NCBI GenBank assembly: GCA_002425765.1
Contig: DIMW01000015.1
Location: forward strand, 62,001-126,000
Reading direction: 5' to 3'
Length of the DNA: 64,000 nucleotides
Source of the DNA: Spirochaetaceae bacterium UBA5556
GTDB lineage: Bacteria > Spirochaetota > Spirochaetia > Treponematales > Rectinemataceae
A model generated the notes under the pieces. That model did no database searches. It was not told the DNA's origin and saw only the letters and a program-made list of their open reading frames with translations. A program made the position numbers and the translations under genes. Positions 49,301 to 56,954 of this stretch are shown in pieces. Within the stretch, counting starts at the first letter, position 1. Every line of letters begins with the position of its first letter.

Positions 49301-50238
49301 TGGACGGCGCCATCATCGACATCAAGCGCTTCACCCTGCATGACGGGCCTGGGATTCGTTCGACCCTCTTTCTGAAGGGCTGCAGCCTCCGCTGCGCCTG
49401 GTGCCAGAATCCCGAAGGTGTGGATGCCGCCATCAATCTCTGGTACTTCGGGAACCAGTGCATCCATTGCTGCCAGTGCGAGTCCGTCTGCGCCTACGGA
49501 GCCCTGCTTCTGGACGAGGAGCACGAACCATTCGTCCAGATCAACAAGTCGAAATGCACCAGGTGCGGAGCCTGTATGGCTAGCTGTCCAACAAGGGCTT
49601 TATCGTTTGATGGGAAGACGATTTCTGCCGCGGCGGCGGCAGAGGCGCTCTTGCGTGACGTTGAGTTCTATCGTCAATCCGGCGGCGGAATCACCATTTC
49701 GGGCGGGGACCCTCTCGTACAGCACGACTTCGCGATCGAGGTGCTGAGGCTCTGCAAGAAGGAGAAGGTCCACACTGCCGTCGAAACCTGTCTTTACGCC
49801 GATTATGAGGTCCTCGAGCGGTTCATCCCGGTGACCGACCTCTTCATTGTCGACTTAAAGCTTGCGGACGACGCGATGCACAGGGAATACACACACCGTT
49901 CAAACGAATTGATCAAGAGCAACTACGTCAGACTGGCGTGGAAGAAGGTAGACCTCCTGACCAGGATTCCCCTGATTCCGAACATCACGGCGACTGAATC
50001 GAACATAGCGGCTCTGGCGCGGTTCATCCGGGAGGAGAATCCCGACGGAAGAGTCGAACTTATGAACTTCAATCCGCTGGCCGTGAACAAGTATGTTCTG
50101 ATGAACAAGAGCACGGAGTTTTTCGAAGGCATGAAGCCCCTGTCGGCGAGCGAAATCGAGGAGCTTCAGAAGTTGCTTGAGTCCGAGGGCCTGTCCGTAG
50201 TCAAGGAGCACAGACGCTTAAGGTCTGAGGGGAGGTAG
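49300..50238 (+). CDS. Glycyl radical enzyme activase 2 (radical SAM with two ferredoxin clusters)
   Basis: A 312-residue activase for glycyl radical enzyme 2. AIIDIKRFTLHDGPGIRSTLF leads into the radical SAM motif CSLRCAWC. The ferredoxin-like insert has two complete CX2CX2CX3C-type sets, CIHCCQCESVC and CTRCGACMASC, so two additional [4Fe-4S] clusters are expected. SGGGITISGGDPL is the SAM-binding GGE/GGD motif, here with Asp. The ATG overlaps the radical enzyme stop by one base. Each radical enzyme in this island having its own distinct activase suggests the two units were assembled separately. Confidence 0.9.
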   Translation: MDGAIIDIKRFTLHDGPGIRSTLFLKGCSLRCAWCQNPEGVDAAINLWYFGNQCIHCCQCESVCAYGALLLDEEHEPFVQINKSKCTRCGACMASCPTRALSFDGKTISAAAAAEALLRDVEFYRQSGGGITISGGDPLVQHDFAIEVLRLCKKEKVHTAVETCLYADYEVLERFIPVTDLFIVDLKLADDAMHREYTHRSNELIKSNYVRLAWKKVDLLTRIPLIPNITATESNIAALARFIREENPDGRVELMNFNPLAVNKYVLMNKSTEFFEGMKPLSASEIEELQKLLESEGLSVVKEHRRLRSEGR

Positions 50239-50239
50239 T

Positions 50240-52084
50240 GTGATCCGGGAATTGATCGCTGAGGCGAAGGCGGGACGGAGCGTCTACATCACAGACGTCC
50301 ACACTCGGTTCGGAAGTCTGTCAGATGAGAGCTGTGATCGCGTGGTCTGCGTCGTGGAGCTGTTGGACGGAACGGGATTCCGTCGCTTCGACATGAAGCT
50401 GCCCCGCGTCGATCGTCTCGGCCTCGAGGAACGGGACTTCGTCGAAAGCTATGTATACGCCGAGATCTATAACATACTCTCAGCCCTCGGCGGCAGGCAC
50501 ATGACCATCTATTTCGATCAAGGGCGAGTTGCCTTGGTCGAAATGATCGGGAAGCTTCCCGCGGTTTTCGGTGTCGATCTGTGCCGTTCCCAGCGATCCG
50601 GCTACGGCAGATCGATCAATGTTATCGACCGCATGATACGCGCGATGCTCCCATCGAGCGGAGCCTTCTTCTTTCAATTCGGCGATATAGGACAAGCCCC
50701 TGCCCTGATCAGGCCTGCGCATCAAAAGGTGGATGTTGTCGGATTCTTCAGAAAACGAACCCAGGGCCTCTCGGGGAAGGCCATGCTTGGCATCGACGTG
50801 GGTGGAACGGACATCAAGGCCGTTTTGGTCGACGGCGGGCAGGTCGTTGACTATAAGGAATACGACTGGTTTCCGGCCAGCTTTCTCCGTTCGCGGCAGT
50901 TGATAGATCCTATCTGCCTCATTGTCCGGTTGCTCCAGGCGAGATTGTGGCTCCACCGTATGCCGGTGGGCGATAGCAGACGGCGGGAACTGTTCGAGCC
51001 CATGACGCGAGCCCTGGACCGGAAGGCGGGCGACGCGGAGATGGAGGGCGCTCTTTCCATCGTGGAAGCCGAAGGTTTCGATGGGACGCCCAAATTCGAT
51101 GGCATCGGCCTCTGTTTTCCCGATGTCGTGGTCAAAAACAAAATCGTCGGGGGAGAGGTCTATAAGACACGCGGCATCCGGAACAACCCGGCCATCGACT
51201 ATGAGTCGGATTTCGCGGAGCTTACCGATCTCGATCTTCGCCTTAACGGCTGGGTCAAGCCTGGCGGTGCCGTTCGGATAATCAACGATGGGCCGATGGC
51301 CTCGTTCACCGCGGCCGTCGAGATGGCCGCCTCACCCAAATCGGGCGAGGTCGCCAGGGGAATCTTCGCCCATACCCTCGGCACCGAGCTGGGCACAGGC
51401 TGGGTGACCGAGACGGGCGACATTCCCGATATACCCCTGGAGGTCTATAACTTCATCATCGATCTCGGAAGCTGGCCCGAGCGCGCTTACGAGCCCGACG
51501 ACGCCCGAAGCGTCAACAACTTCAACACTGGCTTGCCCGGGACCCTCCAGAAATATTGCAGCCAGAGTGGTGTCTTTCGCCTCGCACTCAAATATTTCCC
51601 CACGGAGCGTCCAGACTTGTTTCGCGAGCTGGAAGAGAAGAGATACATAGTGTGGAGGAGGGTTGGAGGAGAGGAGGGCTGGTATGTGCCCACCGAGCCT
51701 ATCGACCAACGGAAACCCTTCCTCGAGCATATGATGAAGCTGCCTGACAGGGAGAAAGACGAGACCAACAACAAGATTTGGCGCGAGATTGGCGAATCCT
51801 TGGCCGTGACCCTTGTGGAGACAAGGCGGATTCTGGAGCCCGGCACGGACGTCAGGTTCCTGTTCGGTCGCCTCGTCAAGAATTCGACCTGTTTCAACTT
51901 GATGGTGGAGGGGGCTAAAAGCGTCGACTCGGGCGTTACTCTTGTAGTGGCAGGCACAGATATCGCAAATACGCCGCTGATGAAACAGCTAAAGAGGCAT
52001 CCCGAGCTGACTGTGGCTCAGTTTGCCCAAGCGATCGGGGCCGTCTATTTCGCGAACGATCGGTGCTCAGACCAACAAGCGTAG
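50240..52084 (+). CDS. Unknown N-terminal domain fused to a ROK-like actin-fold domain
   Basis: A 614-residue protein that I do not recognise as a named family. Residues 1-178 form a domain with no visible motif (alpha/beta, with DFVESYVYAEIYNILSALGG and YGRSINVIDRMIRAML). From about residue 180 an ASKHA/ROK-like fold begins with LGIDVGGTDIKAVLVDGG (phosphate-binding loop, 184-190), a second part VRIINDGPMASFTAAVEM (349-351 NDG) and GTELGTGWVTETG (from 381). The ROK zinc motif is absent and the fold is interrupted by an extra region near 225-290. The GTG start lies two bases after the activase stop with GGGGAGG upstream. It could be a kinase for the pathway or a reactivase-like ATPase for the radical enzymes; both are guesses. 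Confidence 0.7.
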   Translation: MIRELIAEAKAGRSVYITDVHTRFGSLSDESCDRVVCVVELLDGTGFRRFDMKLPRVDRLGLEERDFVESYVYAEIYNILSALGGRHMTIYFDQGRVALVEMIGKLPAVFGVDLCRSQRSGYGRSINVIDRMIRAMLPSSGAFFFQFGDIGQAPALIRPAHQKVDVVGFFRKRTQGLSGKAMLGIDVGGTDIKAVLVDGGQVVDYKEYDWFPASFLRSRQLIDPICLIVRLLQARLWLHRMPVGDSRRRELFEPMTRALDRKAGDAEMEGALSIVEAEGFDGTPKFDGIGLCFPDVVVKNKIVGGEVYKTRGIRNNPAIDYESDFAELTDLDLRLNGWVKPGGAVRIINDGPMASFTAAVEMAASPKSGEVARGIFAHTLGTELGTGWVTETGDIPDIPLEVYNFIIDLGSWPERAYEPDDARSVNNFNTGLPGTLQKYCSQSGVFRLALKYFPTERPDLFRELEEKRYIVWRRVGGEEGWYVPTEPIDQRKPFLEHMMKLPDREKDETNNKIWREIGESLAVTLVETRRILEPGTDVRFLFGRLVKNSTCFNLMVEGAKSVDSGVTLVVAGTDIANTPLMKQLKRHPELTVAQFAQAIGAVYFANDRCSDQQA

Positions 52085-52110
52085 GACCGGCATTCTAAAA
52101 GGAGCAAGAT

Positions 52111-52974
52111 ATGAAAGAGCAGGATTATCTGGACCATCTCGTTGGGGTGTTCGGGCATCCCGCCGCCGAAAATCCGGGGGTTGTCATCCAGGAAGCGGCG
52201 TTCCGGAGCCTTGGTCTGCGGAATTGGCGCTTTCTCACGATCGATGTCGATCCGGGCAAACTCGGCGACGCCATCCTCGGCCTCAAGGCAATGAAATTCC
52301 GGGGTATCAACTGCACGGTCCCCCATAAGATCGAAGCAGTGAAATATGTCGACAAGCTCTCACCAGGCGCCACATTGATAGGTGCCGTGAACACCATAGT
52401 GAACGATGGTAGTGTCCTGACCGGCGAGAATACCGACGGCAAAGGCTTCATGATAGCCCTTCAGAGCGCGGACATGGATCCTGCAGAGAAGAATATCGTG
52501 GTGCTCGGCGCTGGGGGCGCGGCCCGGGCCATCTGTGTCGAGCTGGCCATGGCGGGAGCCAGGCACATAACCATCCTCAATATCCCCAAGGACCAGGGTC
52601 TGGTCGAGGGGCTGATACAGACTCTTTTGAGGAATACCAAGGTCAAGGTCGACTACCTGCCCTGGGTCGACGCCTTCAAGATTCCCCCAGACACGGACAT
52701 CCTCGTCAATGCCACCTCGATCGGCCTCTATCCAAACGTCTACGATAAGCCCAATATCGACTACGACAGTTTGGCCCCGAGCCTATACGTGCAGGATGTC
52801 ATCCCGAACCCGGCGTTCACCCCATTTCTCGAAGAAGTGGATCGACGCGGCCTTCGCTGGCAGAGCGGCGTGCAGATGCTGATCAATCAGGCAGCTCTGA
52901 ATATAACCATGTGGACTGGCCTCGAGCCGGACAAGGCGCTCATGATGAAGGCTCTGAAGGAAGCTTTGGAGTAG
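52111..52974 (+). CDS. Shikimate dehydrogenase-like oxidoreductase with altered substrate site
   Basis: A 287-residue protein of the AroE/YdiB fold. The catalytic pair is kept: K73 in NCTVPHK and D109 in GENTDG. The NAD(P) loop VLGAGGAARAI (132-141) and the C-terminal GVQMLINQAALNITMWTG helix are also present. The carboxylate-binding motif of true shikimate and quinate dehydrogenases (SxS in GNPIAHSKSP of E. coli AroE) reads GHPAAENPG here (15-23), so both serines are missing. Its place at the end of a sugar-import/glycyl radical operon points to a catabolic oxidation or reduction of a different polyol or cyclic substrate, not aromatic amino-acid synthesis. AGGAG lies 8 bases before the ATG. 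Confidence 0.85.
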   Translation: MKEQDYLDHLVGVFGHPAAENPGVVIQEAAFRSLGLRNWRFLTIDVDPGKLGDAILGLKAMKFRGINCTVPHKIEAVKYVDKLSPGATLIGAVNTIVNDGSVLTGENTDGKGFMIALQSADMDPAEKNIVVLGAGGAARAICVELAMAGARHITILNIPKDQGLVEGLIQTLLRNTKVKVDYLPWVDAFKIPPDTDILVNATSIGLYPNVYDKPNIDYDSLAPSLYVQDVIPNPAFTPFLEEVDRRGLRWQSGVQMLINQAALNITMWTGLEPDKALMMKALKEALE

Positions 52975-53058
52975 GGGAGACGATGCATTCCGGATTTCTC
53001 TGACTGAGGCCCGACGTGAAGGGTCCCTTACGTTATATCGACTTTTTCAACTCTTTCT

Positions 53059-53103
53059 CCGCTAATAAAAAGGCCCTCTTTACGAGGGCCTTTTTATTAG
53101 CGG
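53059..53103. terminator. Bidirectional terminator shared by the catabolic operon and tRNA-Met
   Basis: A perfect 20-base inverted repeat (53059-53078 with 53084-53103, 5-base loop) with A and T runs inside both arms, so it can terminate on either strand. It ends the plus-strand operon and the minus-strand tRNA. The right arm includes the last bases of the tRNA acceptor strand, so the left arm holds an inverted copy of the tRNA 3' end. Confidence 0.85.
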
Positions 53104-53170
53104 GAGAGGGGATTGAACCCACGACCCAGCGGATATGAGCCGCTTGCTCTGCCAACTGAGCTATCCCGCC
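53098..53170 (-). tRNA. tRNA with CAU anticodon (Met elongator, or Ile2)
   Basis: A 73-base cloverleaf on the minus strand: acceptor GGCGGGA/TCCCGCT, D stem GCTC/GAGC, anticodon stem AGCGG/CCGCT with loop CTCATAT (anticodon CAT), T stem GTGGG/CCCTC (one U-U mismatch) with loop TTCAATC. The discriminator is A and no CCA is encoded. It lacks the initiator feature of three G-C pairs in the anticodon stem. Elongator Met and lysidine-modified Ile2 cannot be separated by eye. Confidence 0.9.
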
Positions 53171-53182
53171 GTGCAGGTGGTT

Positions 53183-53211
53183 GTATAACTCAAAATAGCC
53201 CTATTGGTCAA
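53183..53211 (-). promoter_or_regulatory. Promoter of tRNA-Met (CAU)
   Basis: Minus strand TTGACC (53206-53211), 17-base spacer, TTATAC (53183-53188), 13 bases upstream of the tRNA 5' end. Confidence 0.55.
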
Positions 53212-53274
53212 TACCTTGTATGGTTTTGGCCTCTCTGGCTATAATTTAATGATGTAATTGATGTTGAGGTACAG

Positions 53275-53532
53275 ATGGCGGAGTGGCATGACGAGAAATA
53301 TAGAGAAGTGTTTGATGGGACCCTGAGTGGCCTGCATCGCCGCCGAGCCATTGACCCAAAATTTTCGATTGAAGATGCCGAGAATCAGCTCGCACATCTC
53401 TATATTTTGGATGGCAACGATTGGCTGGGCCGTGGCTCGCTCGGGGATATTATTTCCCAGGCGACGATTGCGGCCTATGAATTGTTCATTCATGAATGGA
53501 AGGCTGAAATAGGGGGTAAAAATGGCGGTTGA
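53275..53532 (+). CDS. Small hypothetical protein
   Basis: An 85-residue protein of unknown function, charged and probably helical, with no signal peptide or membrane helix: MAEWHDEKYREVFDGTLSGL, then AENQLAHLYILDGNDWLGRG. It is judged real because GAGG lies 6 bases before the ATG, composition is coding-like, and its end overlaps the next gene by 11 bases in the usual operon style. It may work with the acetyltransferase-like protein that follows. Confidence 0.65.
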   Translation: MAEWHDEKYREVFDGTLSGLHRRRAIDPKFSIEDAENQLAHLYILDGNDWLGRGSLGDIISQATIAAYELFIHEWKAEIGGKNGG

Positions 53533-54646
53533 GATCAGAAGAGTGGAGAGTTCGAAGGACTTGCGGCAATTCATCAATTTCCCTCTCTCCTTGTATAGAG
53601 ATGAGTCCAACTATGTTCCCGCACCACGCTTCGACGAAGTGCGGACGCTTAGAAAAGACAAGAATCCGGCCTTCGAGTTCTGTGAGGCCGAATATTGGAT
53701 GGCGTGGAAAGATGGCGAGATCGTCGGACGCATCGCGGGTATCATCAATCATCGCTATATTGAAAAATGGGGCAACAAGTGGGCGCGTTTCGGGTGGATC
53801 GATTTTATCGACGACTCGGAGGTTTCCGAAAGACTGCTCGAGACCGTCGAGCAGTGGGCCGCTTCGAAAGGCATGAGTGCGGTGCACGGTCCCTTAGGCT
53901 TTACGGACCTCGACAGGGAGGGTATGCTCGTCGATGGCTTTGGTGAGCTTGCGACGATCGCCACGATCTATAATTATTCCTATTATTCCCAACACATGGA
54001 ACGGCTTGGCTACCATAAGGATACTGACTGGCTTCAGTTCCAAATATTTACCCCAAAAGAAATTCCTGAAAAGGTGCAGCATGTCACGGAGCTGCTCGCC
54101 CAGCGCTCCGGCGTCCATCTCTATGAGTGGACCGATAAAAAAGTCATTGTCGAAAAATTCGGCAAACAACTCTTTCATCTTATTGATGAGACATATACCG
54201 AGCTGTACGGTACCACCCCTCTTACAGAGCGCCAAGTGGAAGGCTATATCAAACAATATCTCGGTTTTATCGACCCGCGCTTTACGAAGTTCCTTGTGGA
54301 CGACCAGGAACGCCTCATCGGATTCGGCATTTCGATGCCGAGCCTTTCGAAGGCTTTTTACCGTTCGCGCGGCAGGCTTTTCCCCACTGGCTGGTATTAT
54401 GTGCTTCAGGCGCTGAAACATCCCAAGGTGCTCGATCTGTATCTGGTCTCGGTGAGACCGGACTATCAGTCGCGGGGGGTGCTCGCGATCGTGCTGAACG
54501 CCTTGCAGCGTTCAGCCCTGGAGGCTGGCGTCGAGTACGCAGAGACGAATCTGGAGCTGGAGGACAACGTCAAGGTGCAGAGCATGTGGAAGAGTTATCC
54601 GAAACGCCAGCACAAGCGCAATCGCGTCTATGTGAAGGCGCTTTGA
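53522..54646 (+). CDS. GNAT-fold acetyltransferase-like protein
   Basis: A 374-residue protein with two weak GNAT-like halves. The N-terminal half has RRVESSKDLRQFINFPLSLYRDES and AWKDGEIVGRIAGIINHRY. The C-terminal half has LYLVSVRPDYQSRGVLAIVLNALQRSALEAGVEYAETNLELEDN, where the QSRG stands for the acetyl-CoA loop and the end resembles the GNAT N-asparagine strand. Proteins of this length and layout are common but uncharacterised in Bacteroidetes and spirochaetes, as I recall them. The acyl acceptor is unknown. It overlaps the 85-residue protein and converges on tsaB. Confidence 0.75.
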   Translation: MAVEIRRVESSKDLRQFINFPLSLYRDESNYVPAPRFDEVRTLRKDKNPAFEFCEAEYWMAWKDGEIVGRIAGIINHRYIEKWGNKWARFGWIDFIDDSEVSERLLETVEQWAASKGMSAVHGPLGFTDLDREGMLVDGFGELATIATIYNYSYYSQHMERLGYHKDTDWLQFQIFTPKEIPEKVQHVTELLAQRSGVHLYEWTDKKVIVEKFGKQLFHLIDETYTELYGTTPLTERQVEGYIKQYLGFIDPRFTKFLVDDQERLIGFGISMPSLSKAFYRSRGRLFPTGWYYVLQALKHPKVLDLYLVSVRPDYQSRGVLAIVLNALQRSALEAGVEYAETNLELEDNVKVQSMWKSYPKRQHKRNRVYVKAL

Positions 54647-54671
54647 GCGACGCGGGAAAGATGGCGCCTCG

Positions 54672-55334
54672 CTAACGGGCGAGGGGTTCGCCGATTTCCG
54701 GTTCCCTGAGGTACATGGGCCCTGCGGAGTCTTCTGCGGGGCCTTTTTCATTATAGCGTCTGGCACCCAACATCGCGAGCGCCTCTATGTCCCTCTCGGG
54801 TTCTGGGGAATGGGTTGTCCAGCCGGAACGTTCGAGGCATATGGTCTCGGCAAGATCGGCGTCCGGTCCGACGAAATGGACTTCTTCCTCAACCTGAAGC
54901 TTCGAAACAAGTGTCGCCAGTTCGATGTCCATCCATTCGCCGATTCTTTCACCATGGTGATAGCGCGCGCAGTAGACGCGGTGCTTGCGCGCGTCGAGGA
55001 GGGGAACGACGATGCCGCCCAGTTCGCGCCAAGCCACCCCATACACGTCGAGCGTCGGCACAAGTGCCATGGGTACGCCCAGCCCAAGCGACAGCCCCTT
55101 CGAGGTGGCGATACCGATTCGCAGGCCGGTAAAGGAACCTGGCCCTCCGGCCACCGCAATGAGTTCTATTTCCGTATTTTTGATCTTAGCGGACTGAAGA
55201 GCCTTTTCTATGGCGGGTATGATTGTCTCCGCATGGGTGACTGGCGGTTCCAGAACCGAACTCGCAAGAAGGCGCTCGCGAAAAATACCGATCTTCAGGG
55301 TCGGGCAGCTTGTGTCGATCGATAGGATAATCAT
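54672..55334 (-). CDS. tsaB: tRNA threonylcarbamoyladenosine biosynthesis protein TsaB
   Basis: A pseudo-enzyme partner of TsaD in t6A37 tRNA modification. It has 220 residues of actin-like fold: ILSIDTSCPTLKIGIF, HAETIIPAIEKAL and the diagnostic AVAGGPGSFTGLRIGIATSKGLSLGL. The C-terminus is a variable tail. The ATG overlaps the tsaE stop by four bases (ATGA), so the two TsaBDE-complex components are translated together. TsaD is not in the window. t6A is needed by ANN-reading tRNAs such as the tRNA-Asn encoded here. Confidence 0.93.
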   Translation of the reverse strand: MIILSIDTSCPTLKIGIFRERLLASSVLEPPVTHAETIIPAIEKALQSAKIKNTEIELIAVAGGPGSFTGLRIGIATSKGLSLGLGVPMALVPTLDVYGVAWRELGGIVVPLLDARKHRVYCARYHHGERIGEWMDIELATLVSKLQVEEEVHFVGPDADLAETICLERSGWTTHSPEPERDIEALAMLGARRYNEKGPAEDSAGPMYLREPEIGEPLAR

Positions 55335-55858
55335 TGAATGACCTCTCTCCGCACCGCGAATCGCTTCCAGTCGATTTGTTCCATCCAGGTCCCCTCGATC
55401 GTAATGAGTCTGTCTCCGCTCTCTTCAACGGTGATGGTGATTTGCTGGCTCTCTGGTGGCAAAATAGTGGATATTCTCTCGCCCCATTCTATCAGACAGA
55501 GGGTTCCTGGCGCGCCCAGCAGCTCTTCGCCGCCTGTTTGAAAAAATTCGTCTTCGCCCGAAAGGCGATAGGCATCTATGTGCACAAAACGAAGTCGGCC
55601 ATAATATTCGGAGATAATGGTATATGTAGGCGAGATGATGGATTCCGCAATCCCCAGTCCCTGAGCGATGCCTTTGGCGAGTGTCGTTTTCCCGGCGCCG
55701 AGATCCCCTCGGCATGAAATGACAGCCCCATCGAGCGCTGCGTGGCCGATTGCCCTGCCCAGAGCCATCGTTCTGCGCACATGTGGACTTGAGAGAAAGA
55801 TCAGAGCCGAACCTCCATCATGGTGTTCTTTAGTTTTTATAGTATGCTTTGCAGACAT
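55331..55858 (-). CDS. tsaE: tRNA threonylcarbamoyladenosine biosynthesis ATPase TsaE
   Basis: A small ATPase of 175 residues that resets the TsaBD complex. The P-loop is CRGDLGAGKTTLAKGIAQGLG, followed by ISPTYTIISEY and FVHIDAYRL (Walker B-like) and LIEWGERI. The ATG at 55858 has no clear ribosome-binding site, but the N-terminal extension is short and no better start is seen before the conserved core. It heads the tsaE-tsaB unit, divergent from the alpha/beta hydrolase. Confidence 0.93.
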   Translation of the reverse strand: MSAKHTIKTKEHHDGGSALIFLSSPHVRRTMALGRAIGHAALDGAVISCRGDLGAGKTTLAKGIAQGLGIAESIISPTYTIISEYYGRLRFVHIDAYRLSGEDEFFQTGGEELLGAPGTLCLIEWGERISTILPPESQQITITVEESGDRLITIEGTWMEQIDWKRFAVRREVIQ

Positions 55859-56000
55859 ATTTTTCTAGATCCGGCCCGACGGGGCAATCGTCCGTAGCGT
55901 TAGACGTAAAAAGTATAATGTACAAATAATTATTCAATAAGAATAATTTATGCCGATATTATATTATACAAAGATACTCATATATGGCGGGGGCCGTAGT

Positions 56001-56915
56001 ATGGAAAAATTTAGCGCAAGTGACGGCAAGGAGCTTGTTTATTTACGATTCGATCCCAAAGACAGTCCAAAAGCCGTCGTCCTTGTCGGACATGGAATGA
56101 ATGACCATAAAGAACGCTTTATTCCACTCGCGGAAGCGCTTACGTCAATAGGCGCCTCTTGTTGGATTCCTGATTTGAGGGGGCATGGTGATACCGATCC
56201 CGATGTAAATAAGGGTTATTTGGCAGATACTAACGGGTTCGAGCGGGTGGTACAGGATTTAATTGAACTGGGAGATTATGCTTCGAAATCTTTTGGGGGA
56301 TTGCCACTCTTTTATTTTGGGCATTCTTTTGGCGCGCTTTTAGGCTTTGCGCTCATCGCGACAAATGGCAAATATCTTGAGGGCGCGGTATTGTCCGCGC
56401 CTCCCAAACGGCAGACCCCCGTGATGGACAAGCTAGGAGGTTGGGTCGTGGACCTTGGAGGCGCAATGAAGGGGCTACATGCCCCCGCGCGTCTTCCGAA
56501 TCAGATGAGTTTTGGCCAATACGCGAAGACCGTGCCGCATGCGCGCACAAGATTCGATTGGCTCACCCGGGATTCCTCCGTCGTCGATGCGTATATCGCC
56601 GACCCTAAATGCAATTTCATCTGTACGTATGGTTTTTATCGCGACCTTATTCATGGTCTCAGAAAAGTCTACAGTGAGGGCTTCCTTGAAAGCGTTCCCC
56701 CGACGCTTCCGCTATTCCTGTTCTGCGGTTCGGCTGACCCGGTGATCGGTATGAGAGAAGGCTATGAGCGACTCACTCAAGAGTTCAAGCTTCTCGGAAT
56801 AATAGATTTTGAGTCGCAGTGCTATGAAGGTGACCGTCACGAATCGCTCAATGAAATAAACAGAGAAGAAGTTCTGGACAATATCGTCGACTGGTTCTCT
56901 CGACATATTCGGTGA
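56001..56915 (+). CDS. Alpha/beta hydrolase (monoacylglycerol lipase-like)
   Basis: A 304-residue serine hydrolase: VVLVGHGMNDHKERFIPLAEAL (oxyanion region HG), DLRGHGDTD, the nucleophile elbow FYFGHSFGALLGF, Asp in FCGSADPVIG and His in EGDRHESLNE complete the triad. It has no signal peptide, so it is probably cytoplasmic. The start at 56001 follows GGGGG by 8 bases; the upstream in-frame ATG lies in very AT-rich sequence without family similarity. Lysophospholipase or monoacylglycerol lipase activity is likely for this subgroup. It is 40 bases upstream of the PcnB-type gene. Confidence 0.85.
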   Translation: MEKFSASDGKELVYLRFDPKDSPKAVVLVGHGMNDHKERFIPLAEALTSIGASCWIPDLRGHGDTDPDVNKGYLADTNGFERVVQDLIELGDYASKSFGGLPLFYFGHSFGALLGFALIATNGKYLEGAVLSAPPKRQTPVMDKLGGWVVDLGGAMKGLHAPARLPNQMSFGQYAKTVPHARTRFDWLTRDSSVVDAYIADPKCNFICTYGFYRDLIHGLRKVYSEGFLESVPPTLPLFLFCGSADPVIGMREGYERLTQEFKLLGIIDFESQCYEGDRHESLNEINREEVLDNIVDWFSRHIR

Positions 56916-56954
56916 TTTTTTGTAGTGTATCGGAGTGCACAGTGGAGCAGCCTT

